Counted from the first letter of the stretch, positions 1 through 9,475 are shown. The stretch is 64,000 nt of DNA from Streptococcus sp. HMSC078D09 (GCF_001813675.1 NZ_KV813663.1:47519-111518); one strand, 5' to 3'. Numbers and translations: made by a program. Notes: generated by a model not told the origin, from the sequence alone.

Positions 1-31
1 TAAGAGCCACCAAAACCGGTGGCTTTTTCTA
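1..31 (+). terminator. Rho-independent terminator of a gene left of the window
   Basis: AGCCACC and GGTGGCT arms close a short loop and are followed by a T run, so transcription coming from left of the window would end here. The same 28-bp sequence recurs in inverted orientation at 30784-30812. Confidence 0.75.
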
Positions 32-98
32 TGGGAGTGAGAACTACGGTCCTTCTCCTTCATTTGTACAAATACTCCAATTTATGCTCGATCTATGT

Positions 99-104
99 TA
101 TAAT
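99..104 (+). promoter_or_regulatory. -10 box of the MFS gene
   Basis: A consensus TATAAT lies 28 bases before the start codon. The -35 region is poor. A perfect 12-bp palindrome ATTTGTACAAAT at 62-73 lies just upstream and could be an operator, but its binding protein is unknown. Confidence 0.5.
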
Positions 105-132
105 GAAGAGAATTTTTGTCTGAGGAGGATTT

Positions 133-1302
133 ATGAAAAAAACACATTCTATGCTATTCGTCCCGGGCATCATTATGCTTGGGATTGTTTTACGAACACC
201 ATTTACTACGCTTCCGACAGTCTTGTCTGACATCGCTGCTGGTTTGGGGGTAGATGTGAGCTCTCTGGGACTATTGACTAGCTTACCACTTCTCACGTTT
301 GCCATTTTCTCACCTTTTGCGATTCAATTTGCTAAAAAGTTGGGGATTGAGCGCCTCTTTTTCCTAGTTTTGATCGCGATTACGATCGGATCTGCCATTC
401 GGATTATCAACCTCCCCTTCCTCTATCTGGGAACCATCTTGATTGGAGCTGGCATCGCCTTCCTCAATGTGCTGCTTCCAAGCCTGATTCAGGCGAACAG
501 ACCCCGCCAACTAGGCATTCTGACCACTTTGTACATCACTTCTATGGGGATGTCCACAGCGATCGCCTCTTCTGTGGCCGTTCCGATCACCAAAGCCACT
601 TCTTGGCAAGGTTTGGTCAATATCTTGACAACCTTGTGTGCTCTTGCTTTGGTCATCTGGATTCCTAACCTTCGCTACAACCACCATCTAAAAAAGACGG
701 CTACTACGGAATCTAGTAGCAAGTGGTATACCAATAAATATGTTTGGGCTATCATGATTTTTGGAGGCTTGCAGTCACTGCTTTTCTACACAAGTATGAC
801 TTGGCTTCCGACCATGGCTGTTCAAGCTGGCCTTTCAAAGGTTGAATCTGGACTACTGGCCTCCGTGTTTACCCTGATCAGTCTTCCATTCTCCTTGACG
901 ATCCCAAGTTTAACGACACGGTTATCCGATCGCAATCGACGCTTGATGCTGACGATTGTTGTCGGAGCAGGGATTCTGGGGGTAGCCATGCTCTTAATCC
1001 CGACTAGCAACTTCTTCTACTGGTTGGTATTAAATGCCCTGATTGGAAGTTCCGTTAGTTCGCTCTTCCCTTACCTCATGGTAGCTTTCTCTATGAAATC
1101 CAGCACACCTGAAAAAACAGCTCAACTTTCCGGTCTTGCCCAAACAGGAGGCTACGTCTTTGCAGCCTTTGGTCCCATCCTCTTCGGCTACAGCAAATCT
1201 CTCTTCCACTCTTGGACACCTGCCATTCTTATGTTACTGGTCTTAACCATTATCATGGCGATCGCCCTTTATCAAGTGGAAAAGGTCGATCATATTTTAT
1301 AA
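133..1302 (+). CDS. MFS transporter, CynX/NimT-like
   Basis: A 389-residue integral membrane protein with about 12 hydrophobic segments in two halves, separated by a polar loop near residues 188-205. The N-terminal layout (LRTPFTTLP followed by a long hydrophobic stretch) resembles the cyanate/2-nitroimidazole branch of the major facilitator superfamily, whose members mostly export small anions or drugs; the substrate here cannot be read. The ATG is preceded by a strong GAGGAGG ribosome site. It is monocistronic: its own promoter is upstream and a terminator follows at 1313-1341. It converges with the LysM gene. Membrane transport is firm, the subfamily is a resemblance call. Confidence 0.85.
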   Translation: MKKTHSMLFVPGIIMLGIVLRTPFTTLPTVLSDIAAGLGVDVSSLGLLTSLPLLTFAIFSPFAIQFAKKLGIERLFFLVLIAITIGSAIRIINLPFLYLGTILIGAGIAFLNVLLPSLIQANRPRQLGILTTLYITSMGMSTAIASSVAVPITKATSWQGLVNILTTLCALALVIWIPNLRYNHHLKKTATTESSSKWYTNKYVWAIMIFGGLQSLLFYTSMTWLPTMAVQAGLSKVESGLLASVFTLISLPFSLTIPSLTTRLSDRNRRLMLTIVVGAGILGVAMLLIPTSNFFYWLVLNALIGSSVSSLFPYLMVAFSMKSSTPEKTAQLSGLAQTGGYVFAAFGPILFGYSKSLFHSWTPAILMLLVLTIIMAIALYQVEKVDHIL

Positions 1303-1312
1303 TCAATATCTG

Positions 1313-1341
1313 GCTGGAAGATTCGTCTTCCGGCTTTTTTT
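1313..1341 (+). terminator. Terminator of the MFS gene
   Basis: CTGGAAGA and TCTTCCGG pair around a TTCG tetraloop and run into seven T residues on the + strand. Confidence 0.85.
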
Positions 1342-1350
1342 GTGCACACA

Positions 1351-1378
1351 AAAAAGAACTAGGCTCTAGGCCTAGTTC
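1351..1378 (-). terminator. Terminator of the LysM gene
   Basis: GAACTAGGC and GCCTAGTTC arms lie just beyond the stop codon on the - strand and are followed there by TTTTTT. Confidence 0.8.
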
Positions 1379-1387
1379 AATGTTTTA

Positions 1388-2521
1388 TTATCCGTTAAAT
1401 GAGATATGTACGTGGTCGTTGTGGTTTGCTGTATCTCCACCACGGTCCGGCATTTGGTTCCATGTATTAGCTGGTCCGTAAATGTTATTTACTGGCATGT
1501 AGAATTGTTGTTTCCAGATAATATATGAGATACCTGCACGGTCCATGTTATCAATCGCATACTGTGCAACTTGATCTCCAAGCTCTGAATTTGTTGGAAC
1601 CATCACGTCCACTGCAAGTCCTTTACCATGGTCTTCTGGATCCCCTTCACGGTAACCACCGATGTTTGTGATACCGAATTTCGCTGCAATTTCTTGACGG
1701 AAAGCTTCCGCTTGCGGTTGAAGATTTGGATCAGTTGGAATAGCATTACCAGTTGTTGGAGTTGATGCTACTGGTTGCACTTCAGGTGCTGCAGCAGTTT
1801 CTACTGCTGCTGGTTGTGCTGGTGCTTCTTCTGCTACTGGAGCAGATTGAGGAGCAGCTGGAGCTTCAGGAGTTGCTGGAGCTTCAGGAGCAGCAGCTGG
1901 GGCTGCTTCTTGATTTTGTACTTCAACATTAACAGCTGGAGCACCGTAGTTTGGTGTTTCTGGAACAGCTGGTTGTGCTGGTGTTTCTGCTGCTGGTACT
2001 TCAACTACAGGAGCTTCCGCTGGGGCTTCTTGAGTTTCCGCTGCTGGAGCTACTGGAACAGCTTTGTTATCTTCGTTTACTGGTTTAGACAAATCGTTGA
2101 CAGCGACTGTTTGGTCATCAACTGTCACTTGGTTTGTTGTCAAGTCAGCACTTGCAACAGTTGCATCTGTTGCACCTGCTTGAGGAGTTTGGATTTCAAC
2201 TGAAGTTACTTCTTTTTGATCATTTACTGTTGTTTTCAAAACAGTACCTGGGTAGATCAAATCCATGTTGCTGATGTTGTTCAAGTTTGCCAACACATGA
2301 ACATCGATTCCAAGCGCTTCTGCGATCGAACTCAATGTATCACCATATTTGATAGTATAAGTTTGTTGGTTTTCACCACTTTGTTGGATATCATGTTTAA
2401 TTTCATCTACTGAGCGAGCTACCCAATCTTCAAGTGTTTCTGCAGTGGCTTTTGTAAATGGAATCACTGCAAGAGCTACTGTTGAAGCGATCAAGGCTTT
2501 CGTATTAACTTTTAATTTCAT
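1388..2521 (-). CDS. Secreted LysM protein with C-terminal M15-like domain
   Basis: A 377-residue exported wall-associated protein. Residues 1-27 are a signal peptide ending AKATA-like before ETLEDW. Residues 53-96 form one LysM peptidoglycan-binding repeat (YTIKYGDTLSSIAEALGI). Residues 100-262 are a low-complexity Pro/Ala/Glu/Val linker. Residues 264-377 form a globular domain with HGKGLAVD (His298, Asp305) and HNDHVHI (His370, His372), the pattern of the zinc ligands of M15/VanY-type peptidases and their relatives. The likely role is peptidoglycan binding and remodelling; catalysis is not proven because some relatives are inactive. The gene stands alone, with a WalR-type site 158 bases upstream of the start, which fits cell-wall control by the essential two-component system. 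Confidence 0.85.
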   Translation of the reverse strand: MKLKVNTKALIASTVALAVIPFTKATAETLEDWVARSVDEIKHDIQQSGENQQTYTIKYGDTLSSIAEALGIDVHVLANLNNISNMDLIYPGTVLKTTVNDQKEVTSVEIQTPQAGATDATVASADLTTNQVTVDDQTVAVNDLSKPVNEDNKAVPVAPAAETQEAPAEAPVVEVPAAETPAQPAVPETPNYGAPAVNVEVQNQEAAPAAAPEAPATPEAPAAPQSAPVAEEAPAQPAAVETAAAPEVQPVASTPTTGNAIPTDPNLQPQAEAFRQEIAAKFGITNIGGYREGDPEDHGKGLAVDVMVPTNSELGDQVAQYAIDNMDRAGISYIIWKQQFYMPVNNIYGPANTWNQMPDRGGDTANHNDHVHISFNG

Positions 2522-2678
2522 CTTTTATCCTCTTTTTTCTTTGTTTTTTTGCTCAAGATTTTCTTGAACAAATGAACTACTATACTATCTTATCACAATT
2601 TATAAATAATAAAAGGCCTTTTTGGCTATTTAACAAAACTGTATTTTTCTTGTAACATTTCGTCTTTCTTGTCACATT

Positions 2679-2695
2679 GTTACAAACTAGTAACA
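2679..2695 (-). promoter_or_regulatory. Candidate WalR (VicR/YycF) binding site
   Basis: Read on the - strand this is TGTTAC TAGTT TGTAAC, an exact fit to the direct-repeat consensus TGTWAH-N5-TGTWAH of the WalR family. It lies upstream of a wall-protein gene, a typical WalR target. Additional TGTTAC and TGTGAC half-sites lie at 2648-2678. Confidence 0.65.
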
Positions 2696-2731
2696 TAAAA
2701 TTAGGGTCCTGGAAGAAGAGTTCGAGGGCGC

Positions 2732-2769
2732 AAAAAAAGCCTCATCAAGGAGCGGTTCCTCGATGAGGT
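2732..2769 (-). terminator. Strong terminator, end of V-ATPase transcription unit
   Basis: A long two-part stem (CCTCATC/GATGAGG and AGGA/TCCT) is followed on the - strand by seven T residues. It lies about 260 bases beyond ntpD, past the folded element at 2801-3033. Confidence 0.75.
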
Positions 2770-2800
2770 TCTTGTATTTTTTAAGTAATTGAACATAGCT

Positions 2801-3033
2801 TTTTACGGCTTTGTATCTTATAACTGAACACGCCCTAAATGCTGGGTGAAAAACGCAAACTGTAATAGTACTAACTTCAAAGGCACAGTAGCTGATTGGA
2901 TTTTTCTCTCGCTTTAAGAGCTCGGAAAAATCCTAATCAGCCTTGTGGGGGCAGGACAACGAAGCATTCTATACAACAGTGCTTCTGTCCTGCTCCCTAT
3001 TTTCACTTTGCATTTTACGGGCTTTGTATCTTA
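2801..3033. repeat. Folded intergenic element bounded by a 20-bp direct repeat
   Basis: The stretch between ntpD and its terminator has no credible gene. It is bounded by TTTTACGGCTTTGTATCTTA (2801-2820) and a near-identical copy with one extra G (3013-3033). Inside are two long imperfect hairpins: 2891-2906 with 2925-2941, and 2947-2965 with 2980-2997. The right repeat copy overlaps the ntpD stop codon. Confidence 0.6.
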
Positions 3034-3654
3034 TTTTACCTTCATGATTCTGACGAGGTTGGCGCGTTCGGCTTCTTCGAGTTTCATTTCGATATAATAG
3101 ATAGTCTCTTTGAGGTCTGGGATGGTCGCATACTCGAGTCCGTTCACTCGACGGCGGGTTTTCTCGATTTCATCTGCCATGAGTTGGCAGCTTTTTTCGA
3201 TTTCCGCTAACTTGAGCAAATCTGGGAGTAGATCCCCCATTTCTTGGATGGTGCTGTCCATTTGACTGTTGGAGGCGAGGTAGCTATAAACCACGTCCCC
3301 TTCATCATCTCCGTATGGATTATCGATACGGGCATGGAGCTTGGGCACGCGCACACTCATGACATTTTCTTCCTCGATATGGAGCATCACTTCTCGAGTC
3401 GGTACAGCGAAGATTTCTTCTACCATAAGGTCACTCTCTAAGGACTTGGCCATCACGAAATCTTGCATATTGCCCACCAGCGCTGCCTCCACCTTTTGGC
3501 GCAGACGATTATTCTCTCGCACAGCTTCAATAAAACGGCGCATAAGTTCATCCCGCTTATCCTTGAGCAACTTGTGCCCCCGGGTTGCTGTCTTGAGGCG
3601 CTCTTTGAGAATATTAAGCTCCATCCGAGTTGGTTTTACATTTAATCGTGCCAT
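3031..3654 (-). CDS. ntpD: V-type ATPase subunit D (central stalk)
   Basis: A 207-residue protein with the subunit D signature [13 protein letters not shown] at the N-terminus, long N- and C-terminal helices (residues 1-60 and 145-200) that form the rotor coiled coil, and a smaller middle section. It is the rotating shaft inside the A3B3 head, connecting ATP hydrolysis to the membrane ring. It is the last gene of the operon, starting 3 bases after the ntpB stop codon. The length is normal for the family. The stop codon lies inside a direct-repeat copy (3013-3033). Confidence 0.95.
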   Translation of the reverse strand: MARLNVKPTRMELNILKERLKTATRGHKLLKDKRDELMRRFIEAVRENNRLRQKVEAALVGNMQDFVMAKSLESDLMVEEIFAVPTREVMLHIEEENVMSVRVPKLHARIDNPYGDDEGDVVYSYLASNSQMDSTIQEMGDLLPDLLKLAEIEKSCQLMADEIEKTRRRVNGLEYATIPDLKETIYYIEMKLEEAERANLVRIMKVK

Positions 3655-3657
3655 AGG

Positions 3658-5043
3658 CTAATCCTCTTTGTTTGGCAGATACTTGTCAATCATCTCATCC
3701 TTGATCCGTTTAAGCTCTGTTCTTGGAAGGATGGATAAGAGTTCCCAACCGAGATCCAAACTTTCCTCAATCGTCCGATTGGTAGTGAAACCTTGGTTGA
3801 TGTATTCCTGCTCAAAGCGGTCCGTAAATTTAACATAAAGCTTGTCGGTATCTGACAAGGCAGATTCCCCAAGCACTACAGCCAGTTCTTTGGCTTGTTT
3901 TCCTTGGGCGTAAGCCGCAAAGAGCTGGTTCATGGTCGCCGCATGGTCTTCCCGAGTCTTGCCTTCACCAGAACCCTTGTCCTTCAAACGAGAAAGGGAT
4001 GGAAGAACATTGATCGGTGGGCGGTAACCACTGTTGTAGAGATCACGGGACAGGATAATCTGACCTTCTGTGATGTAACCTGTCAAGTCAGGGATGGGGT
4101 GGGTGATGTCATCTTCTGGCATGGAGAGGATCGGAATTTGGGTCACAGATCCTTTCTTTCCAACCAAGCGTCCTGCACGTTCGTAGAGGGTTGAGAGGTT
4201 AGTATAGAGGTAACCTGGATAGCCCCGACGACCTGGAACTTCCCGGCGGGCAGCAGATACTTCCCGAAGGGCTTCACAGTAGTTGGTCATATCCGTCATG
4301 ATGACCAAGACGTGCATATCTTTTTCATAAGCCAAATATTCGGCAGCAGTCAAGGCGATCCGAGGAGTGGCAATCCGTTCGATAGCTGGGTCATTGGCTA
4401 GGTTGATGAAGAGGACAGAGCGATCAATCGCCCCTGTTTCCCGCAGGTCGTTCATAAAGAACTCGGCTTCTTCAAAGGTAATTCCCATAGCCGCAAAGAC
4501 CACGGCGAAGTTTTCTTCCGAATTAAGAACCGTCGCTTGACGAGCAATCTGGGCCGCCAACTCCTTGTGAGGAAGACCAGAACCTGAGAATACTGGGAGT
4601 TTTTGGCCCCGAACCAAGGTATTCAAATGGTCAATGGCTGAGATCCCTGTCTGGATAAATTCATCCGGATAGTCCCGCGAAACAGGATTGATGGCTTGTC
4701 CATCAATGTCCAAGTACTTCTCTGGTATAATCTCTGGACCACCGTCGATCGGTTTGCCCATCCCGTTAAAGATGCGGCCCACCATGTCTTCAGACACAGG
4801 GAGTTCTAGGGGACGTCCGGTAAAGCGAACCTTGGCTTTTTCCAAGTTGATCCCGCTAGACCCTTCAAAGAGCTGGACCATGGCCTTGTCTTCTTGGACT
4901 TCGAGGACTTGTCCCTGACGGGTTGTTCCGTCATGGAGCTTGATTTCTACGAGTTCATTGTAGTGAACCCCCTCGACCTGATCGACAATCATCAAGGGGC
5001 CAACAACTTCGCTGACAGTACGGTATTCTTTAATCACGCTCAT
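3658..5043 (-). CDS. ntpB: V-type ATPase subunit B
   Basis: A 461-residue non-catalytic nucleotide-binding subunit of the V1 head. The F1/V1 beta-barrel occupies about residues 1-75, the central domain about 130-350 ([26 protein letters not shown]-type signature, split here by function) and the helical domain the rest. As in other B subunits, the canonical Walker A lysine motif is replaced by [11 protein letters not shown], so this subunit binds but does not efficiently hydrolyse ATP. The start overlaps the end of ntpA by 14 bases, pointing to translational coupling, which suits the 3:3 ratio of A and B. The annotation is unambiguous. Confidence 0.97.
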   Translation of the reverse strand: MSVIKEYRTVSEVVGPLMIVDQVEGVHYNELVEIKLHDGTTRQGQVLEVQEDKAMVQLFEGSSGINLEKAKVRFTGRPLELPVSEDMVGRIFNGMGKPIDGGPEIIPEKYLDIDGQAINPVSRDYPDEFIQTGISAIDHLNTLVRGQKLPVFSGSGLPHKELAAQIARQATVLNSEENFAVVFAAMGITFEEAEFFMNDLRETGAIDRSVLFINLANDPAIERIATPRIALTAAEYLAYEKDMHVLVIMTDMTNYCEALREVSAARREVPGRRGYPGYLYTNLSTLYERAGRLVGKKGSVTQIPILSMPEDDITHPIPDLTGYITEGQIILSRDLYNSGYRPPINVLPSLSRLKDKGSGEGKTREDHAATMNQLFAAYAQGKQAKELAVVLGESALSDTDKLYVKFTDRFEQEYINQGFTTNRTIEESLDLGWELLSILPRTELKRIKDEMIDKYLPNKED

Positions 5044-6820
5044 TGTCTACTCCTCCTTTTGCGACGATTTGGTGTAGGGTTTCTACGATTTCTTCTTTCA
5101 AGGCTTGAAGGGTTGCCAACTGATCCTCATGGATGAACTTGCTCCGGGCAATGCGGTCTCGAAGGGCCACGGTTCCTTCCATGATTTCTGTGAAGTAGGC
5201 CCCTAATTCCAACGCTTTTTGACTTTCTTGGTCAAAGGTCAAAATGTTGGTCAACAAGGCCACCTGCTTGCTGAAAGAGGTATAGGTATCGACCTCATCA
5301 AAGGCATTTTGTTGCAGGTAGTCTTCGCGGATCATCTTGGCCGCATTCATGGTCAAGCGGTCCTTTTCAGACAAGGAATCCAGACCAACCAGGCGAACGA
5401 TTTCTTGCAATTCACTTTCCTTTTGAAGCAAGTTCATGGCACGGGTCACTTTTTCAGACCAGCTGATTTGTTCATGTAGATCGATATAGCGACCAACTTC
5501 ATCTTGGTAAAGAGAATAAGAACTCAACCAGTTGATGGCTGGGAAGTGGCGGCGTTGGGCCAATTGAGCATCTAAGCCCCAGAAGACCTTAACAATTCGC
5601 AAGGTATTTTGCGTTACCGGCTCTGAAATATCTCCACCTGGAGGAGAAACGGCACCGATGGCGGTAATCGAACCTTCACGCGCAGTGGTTCCAAGTGTCT
5701 TGACCCGACCTGCACGCTCGTAGTATTCAGCGATCCGGCTACCAAGGTAGGCTGGGTAGCCTTCATCCCCTGGCATTTCTTCTAGACGACCAGACATTTC
5801 ACGGAGAGCTTCTGCCCAACGAGAAGTAGAATCCGCCATGATGGCAACGGAATAGCCCATATCACGGAAGTATTCGGCAATAGTAATCCCTGTGTAGATG
5901 GAAGCTTCACGCGCCGCTACTGGCATGTTCGAAGTGTTGGCGATCAGAACAGTCCGTTGCATGATGGATTGACCAGTCGTTGGATCGATCAATTCTGGAA
6001 ATTCATTCAGAACGTCCGTCATTTCATTTCCTCGTTCCCCACAACCAACGTAAATTACGATGTCTACATTGGCAAACTTAGCCACCTGGTGTTGCACAAC
6101 TGTTTTCCCAGCTCCGAAAGGACCAGGAACAGCTGCAGCTCCACCTTTAGTCACAGGGAAGAAGGTATCGATGACCCGTTGACCGGTGACCAAAGGCTCT
6201 ACTGGAATCAGTTTTTGTGCAAAAGGACGGCCTCGACGAACCGGCCATTTTTGCATCAAAGTACCAGTAAAGAGGCTGCCATCTGCCTGCTCGATCTCAT
6301 AGACCGGCTCTTCCACTGTGTAAGAACCTGCTGCGATCTTGGTCACACGTCCACTGACACCAAAGGGTACCATGATGCGGTGTTCCACCATATTGGTCTC
6401 TTGAACGGTACCGACGATGTCTCCAGCGACCACTTCTGTCCCTTCAGTCACACTTGGTTCGAAGGCCCATTTGGTGTCCCGATCTAGATTTGGAACTTGC
6501 ACCCCACGAACCAAAAAGTCACTGGCAGTCACTTCTTGGAAGCGTTCCAAGGGGCGTTGGATCCCGTCAAACATCTGAGAGATCAAGCCTGGTCCCAATT
6601 CAACAGAAAGGGGAGCTCCGGTTGTGACCACTGGTTCTCCTGGACCGACTCCAGATGTTTCTTCATATACTTGGATAGAGGCTTCATCCCGCCGCATCTC
6701 AATAATTTCGCCAATCAAACCAAGATCGCCGACCCGGCAAATGTCTTGAATATTGGCCTCCTGCATCCCTGATGCAACCACCAAGGGACCGGAAACTTTG
6801 ATAATTTTTCCTTGAGTCAT
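5030..6820 (-). CDS. ntpA: V-type ATPase catalytic subunit A
   Basis: A 596-residue catalytic subunit. It has the Walker A loop GPFGAGKT at residues 233-240, the A-subunit-specific insertion at about 110-200 that separates it from F-type beta, and PSVNWL-type segments near residue 440 (here [12 protein letters not shown]). Three copies hydrolyse ATP in the V1 head. A clear AGGAGG site precedes the ATG. The gene follows the GNAT gene by 33 bases, a wider gap than elsewhere in the operon, and overlaps ntpB at its 3' end. The length and motifs are normal, so the enzyme should be functional. Confidence 0.97.
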   Translation of the reverse strand: MTQGKIIKVSGPLVVASGMQEANIQDICRVGDLGLIGEIIEMRRDEASIQVYEETSGVGPGEPVVTTGAPLSVELGPGLISQMFDGIQRPLERFQEVTASDFLVRGVQVPNLDRDTKWAFEPSVTEGTEVVAGDIVGTVQETNMVEHRIMVPFGVSGRVTKIAAGSYTVEEPVYEIEQADGSLFTGTLMQKWPVRRGRPFAQKLIPVEPLVTGQRVIDTFFPVTKGGAAAVPGPFGAGKTVVQHQVAKFANVDIVIYVGCGERGNEMTDVLNEFPELIDPTTGQSIMQRTVLIANTSNMPVAAREASIYTGITIAEYFRDMGYSVAIMADSTSRWAEALREMSGRLEEMPGDEGYPAYLGSRIAEYYERAGRVKTLGTTAREGSITAIGAVSPPGGDISEPVTQNTLRIVKVFWGLDAQLAQRRHFPAINWLSSYSLYQDEVGRYIDLHEQISWSEKVTRAMNLLQKESELQEIVRLVGLDSLSEKDRLTMNAAKMIREDYLQQNAFDEVDTYTSFSKQVALLTNILTFDQESQKALELGAYFTEIMEGTVALRDRIARSKFIHEDQLATLQALKEEIVETLHQIVAKGGVDNERD

Positions 6821-6853
6821 GTATTCCTCCTGGGAATCCTTTGTTTCTTTGTT

Positions 6854-7558
6854 TTACTTTTGTGCCATCTCTCTTAGAGATTGCTTTTGTTGGCCATTGG
6901 CATCGAAATTGCTTGGATCCAACCAAGCTTCTAGCCGCTGTTTGATAGCTGGCCATTCTTGGTCAATGATGGACAACCAGTCTGTATCACGGGTCCGACC
7001 TTTATAAACAACAGCCTGACGGAAACAGCCTTCATAGGTAAACCCTAAGCGCTCAGCTGCTTTGCGAGATGCTTGGTTTAAGGCATCGCATTTCCACTCA
7101 TAGCGGCGGTAGCCTAAATCTTCAAACACGTAGCGCGCTAACAAATACTGGGCTTCCGTAGCCATGCGTGTTTTTTGGAGCGCTGGTGAGTAGGTCACTG
7201 CTCCGACTTCGATCACCCGGTTGGCTTGATCGATCCGCATGAGAGAGAAAGTTCCCAAAGCCTTGCCTGAATCTTTGTCTACAATCGCATAGTAAAAGCG
7301 ACCTTGGGCTGTCATGAGATCATCTAATAGATGGTCCCACTCCTCTTCATTGCGGGCAGGGCCTTTGAACAGAAAGGTCCACATCGCTGCTGGAGAGTCC
7401 GGCCCGTAGACCTGATAAAGATCTGCTCCATGTTTTTCTTTTGAGAGGCGCTCGATCACGGTATAGCGACCTTCGATCCGCTCAATAGCTGGCAGACGCC
7501 CCGGAGTAAAATCCGGCAGTGCATCGCCAATCGTTTGGCCAAATTCATTTGTTCTCAT
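6854..7558 (-). CDS. GNAT N-acetyltransferase embedded in the V-ATPase operon
   Basis: A 234-residue protein of the RimJ/RimL type. The core at about residues 85-205 has the strand-helix pattern of GNAT folds: YYAIVDKDSGKALGTFSL, then the acetyl-CoA loop region around TRMATEAQYLLARYVFE, then CDALNQASRKAAERLGF, then YEGCFRQA. The N-terminal 80 residues resemble the usual lead-in of this subfamily. Its ATG overlaps the ntpG stop codon by 4 bases, so it is translationally coupled to V-ATPase subunits. GNAT proteins of this type acetylate protein N-termini or small amines; the substrate here is unknown. Its place between ntpG and ntpA is not part of the classic ntp gene order. Confidence 0.85.
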   Translation of the reverse strand: MRTNEFGQTIGDALPDFTPGRLPAIERIEGRYTVIERLSKEKHGADLYQVYGPDSPAAMWTFLFKGPARNEEEWDHLLDDLMTAQGRFYYAIVDKDSGKALGTFSLMRIDQANRVIEVGAVTYSPALQKTRMATEAQYLLARYVFEDLGYRRYEWKCDALNQASRKAAERLGFTYEGCFRQAVVYKGRTRDTDWLSIIDQEWPAIKQRLEAWLDPSNFDANGQQKQSLREMAQK

Positions 7559-7875
7559 AAAATATCTTGTCCTACTGCTTTTTCGACATTATCACGAATC
7601 CGCTGTTGGCCCAGTCCTGTAGTCCCTCTATGGGTCGGGATAAGGATCAGAGCCGGTGTCAGCTGCTGGTCGTAAAACGCCACTGTATCTGGAATGGCCT
7701 GAGCAATATCCTCTGTCAAGTAGATAATCCCGAAGTTTTCCCGACTGAGTTTTCGCAAGGTATTGATCGCTTCTTGCGGCTCTGTGACCGGATAGGTTTG
7801 AAAGCCAATCAGGCGAAAAGGAAGGATGGCGTCCCGATTTCCCACAACGGCGATCTTATAGGTCTGTTTGTCCAT
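7555..7875 (-). CDS. ntpG: V-type ATPase subunit F
   Basis: A 106-residue small stalk subunit (F in the V/A nomenclature, NtpG in Enterococcus). The start YKIAVVGNRDAILPFRLIGFQTYPV is the family signature: a Rossmann-like fold opening with a GDxDxxxxFRLxG-type loop, here GNRDAILPFRLIG. It binds the upper part of subunit D in the rotor and activates ATP hydrolysis. The start overlaps the end of ntpC by 20 bases, and the stop codon overlaps the GNAT start. The length is normal. Confidence 0.92.
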   Translation of the reverse strand: MDKQTYKIAVVGNRDAILPFRLIGFQTYPVTEPQEAINTLRKLSRENFGIIYLTEDIAQAIPDTVAFYDQQLTPALILIPTHRGTTGLGQQRIRDNVEKAVGQDIL

Positions 7876-8875
7876 AAATCGGTCTCATCCTTTCTTTGAT
7901 GTCTGCTAGCGGAAAACCATTGTCCAAACCAGAGAGGACCAAACGAAGGTTGGTTACCTCTAACTCTTTTCCGTAAAGATAACGAACAAGGGGTAGGGGT
8001 CCATCGACTTCAAAACGGCCAGCGTCTAGAAGACTGAATTTCACCAAACTTTCTAAATACTCCAACTCTACGGTCTTTAATTGACCGGTGCGCATCTTTT
8101 CTTCATAAGTCTCTAAAGCGAGATCGTACTCTAGCGGATTGACTTGATAAAACCAGGTCAACCACTGACCCGATTCCAGCAGGTCGATCACCTGATGGGC
8201 ACTGAGGCTCCCTTCATCTGAGAGTAATTGGTGCATAAAGCTATGCGGTTTTTGCTGATCCAAGGCCCGCTTAACTGTAATCGCATTGTAAAAGTCAATG
8301 GTCACGTCCACCAACTGCTTCAGAATCGGATGATCTAGGCTGTCCCCTAAGTATCTCAGGTGTTTAAAATAAGCTAAGTCCATCCCGATTTCGAGGACCC
8401 GCAAGTCCTGATAGTCTTGGAATTCTTGCCAGGTTGCAGCTACTTCTTCCGCCATAAAAGCCGGACAATGCTCCGCAGAAAAGGTCGCCACCAAATGCTC
8501 GAGCACATCGAGAGAATAAGGACCGATAGGGATCAATAAGTGCCCTAACTTGCGCTCTGTCGCCTTGTGTTTTAGATAAACCTTGAGATTATGATAGGTG
8601 TATTTCAAGGTAAACAGGCTAACCAGATCTGACTGAGGGCTTACCTCAAAAGCCCATTGGTATTCTGCCAACAAGGCTGTCATCAGGCGGGCTTCAAGGG
8701 CTGATAAATCCTTGATCTCGTGGCTGTCTAAAGCATAAGGCGTCCCTTGTAGCAAGCCTTCTCGACTCTCGCTTGAGGGACTTGCAAGCAACTGCTCGAA
8801 CTGACTGGGACTGACAAAACTAGCCTCACGTACGCTGATTCCTGTATTGACTTGAGAATAGGTCCGTTCGCTCAT
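7856..8875 (-). CDS. ntpC: V-type ATPase subunit C (d-type socket)
   Basis: A 339-residue, almost entirely helical protein of the C/AC39 family. It caps the membrane proteolipid ring and receives the D/F rotor. The family features are the helical three-fold repeat and the N-terminal YSQVNTGISVREASF region. It lies 9 bases downstream of ntpE and overlaps ntpG by 20 bases, so the E-C-G-GNAT block is read as one coupled unit. No truncation is seen. Confidence 0.92.
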   Translation of the reverse strand: MSERTYSQVNTGISVREASFVSPSQFEQLLASPSSESREGLLQGTPYALDSHEIKDLSALEARLMTALLAEYQWAFEVSPQSDLVSLFTLKYTYHNLKVYLKHKATERKLGHLLIPIGPYSLDVLEHLVATFSAEHCPAFMAEEVAATWQEFQDYQDLRVLEIGMDLAYFKHLRYLGDSLDHPILKQLVDVTIDFYNAITVKRALDQQKPHSFMHQLLSDEGSLSAHQVIDLLESGQWLTWFYQVNPLEYDLALETYEEKMRTGQLKTVELEYLESLVKFSLLDAGRFEVDGPLPLVRYLYGKELEVTNLRLVLSGLDNGFPLADIKERMRPIYGQTDL

Positions 8876-8884
8876 TACAACCTC

Positions 8885-9475
8885 CTAGTTCTCTTCATCT
8901 GTGAAAATGCTGGCTGCCATCTGGTAGCTTTCTTGCTCCCAAATGGAATCCACCAAATCACGGTAGAGATAGTTGTCATCAATCTTCCCAACCGACAAGA
9001 CAAATCCTGCTTGAGCTGGGATCGTTGCATCTGCAACTGTCACATTCTGATGCGTCTGCTTCAATCTCTCGAGAGCTGCTGAATCAAATTTGCTAGCACT
9101 CACCGCACCGAAGGTCAGGGTCACAACTTGTCCCTGATAGCGATCTAAGACCGCATCTACAAACTGCATTTCCTTTTCAAGGGGCCAAGCCACCATCGCT
9201 TCATAAGCATCTGCAAAGAGATCCTTTAAGACGCGTTGCTTGGTGACAAGGGTTGATTGGCGTTTTTTATTTTCGATTTGTTGGGTTTCACGTTGCAATT
9301 GACGTTGAATCCGCTTGAGCTGCTCGGAGCGTTGATTGAGTTTATCTTGAATCAAACGCTCTTCTTGCGCAGTCTCTTCTTTTAGGATGGTTTCCTTGGC
9401 CTCTTCTAAGAGTTTACGCCCTTTTTCATGGGCTTGGGCCAAGATCGAATCCTTTAATTGGGTTTGTTCATCCAT
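8885..9475 (-). CDS. ntpE: V-type ATPase subunit E (peripheral stalk)
   Basis: A 196-residue protein. Residues 1-100 are a charged coiled coil (KGRKLLEEAKETILKEE and following), and residues 105-190 form the globular C-terminal domain that attaches to the V1 head. It pairs with the G-type subunit encoded at 12006 to form the two stator stalks. It is separated from ntpK by 69 bases that hold a perfect 18-bp palindrome (9510-9527), the largest gap in the operon. Confidence 0.92.
   Translation of the reverse strand: MDEQTQLKDSILAQAHEKGRKLLEEAKETILKEETAQEERLIQDKLNQRSEQLKRIQRQLQRETQQIENKKRQSTLVTKQRVLKDLFADAYEAMVAWPLEKEMQFVDAVLDRYQGQVVTLTFGAVSASKFDSAALERLKQTHQNVTVADATIPAQAGFVLSVGKIDDNYLYRDLVDSIWEQESYQMAASIFTDEEN

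Noticed and set aside
1775-2203. Open frame of 142 codons opposite the LysM gene, rich in Cys and Trp
   Set aside because: It is the antisense of the Pro/Ala/Glu repeat linker; composition is an artefact of the repeat and there is no ribosome site.
2801-3033. Insertion sequence remnant between ntpD and its terminator
   Set aside because: Direct repeat and hairpins are present, but there is no transposase fragment and no terminal inverted repeat, so it is listed only as a folded element.
5957-6487. 176-codon frame opposite ntpA
   Set aside because: Antisense shadow of the catalytic subunit, with unlikely amino-acid composition.
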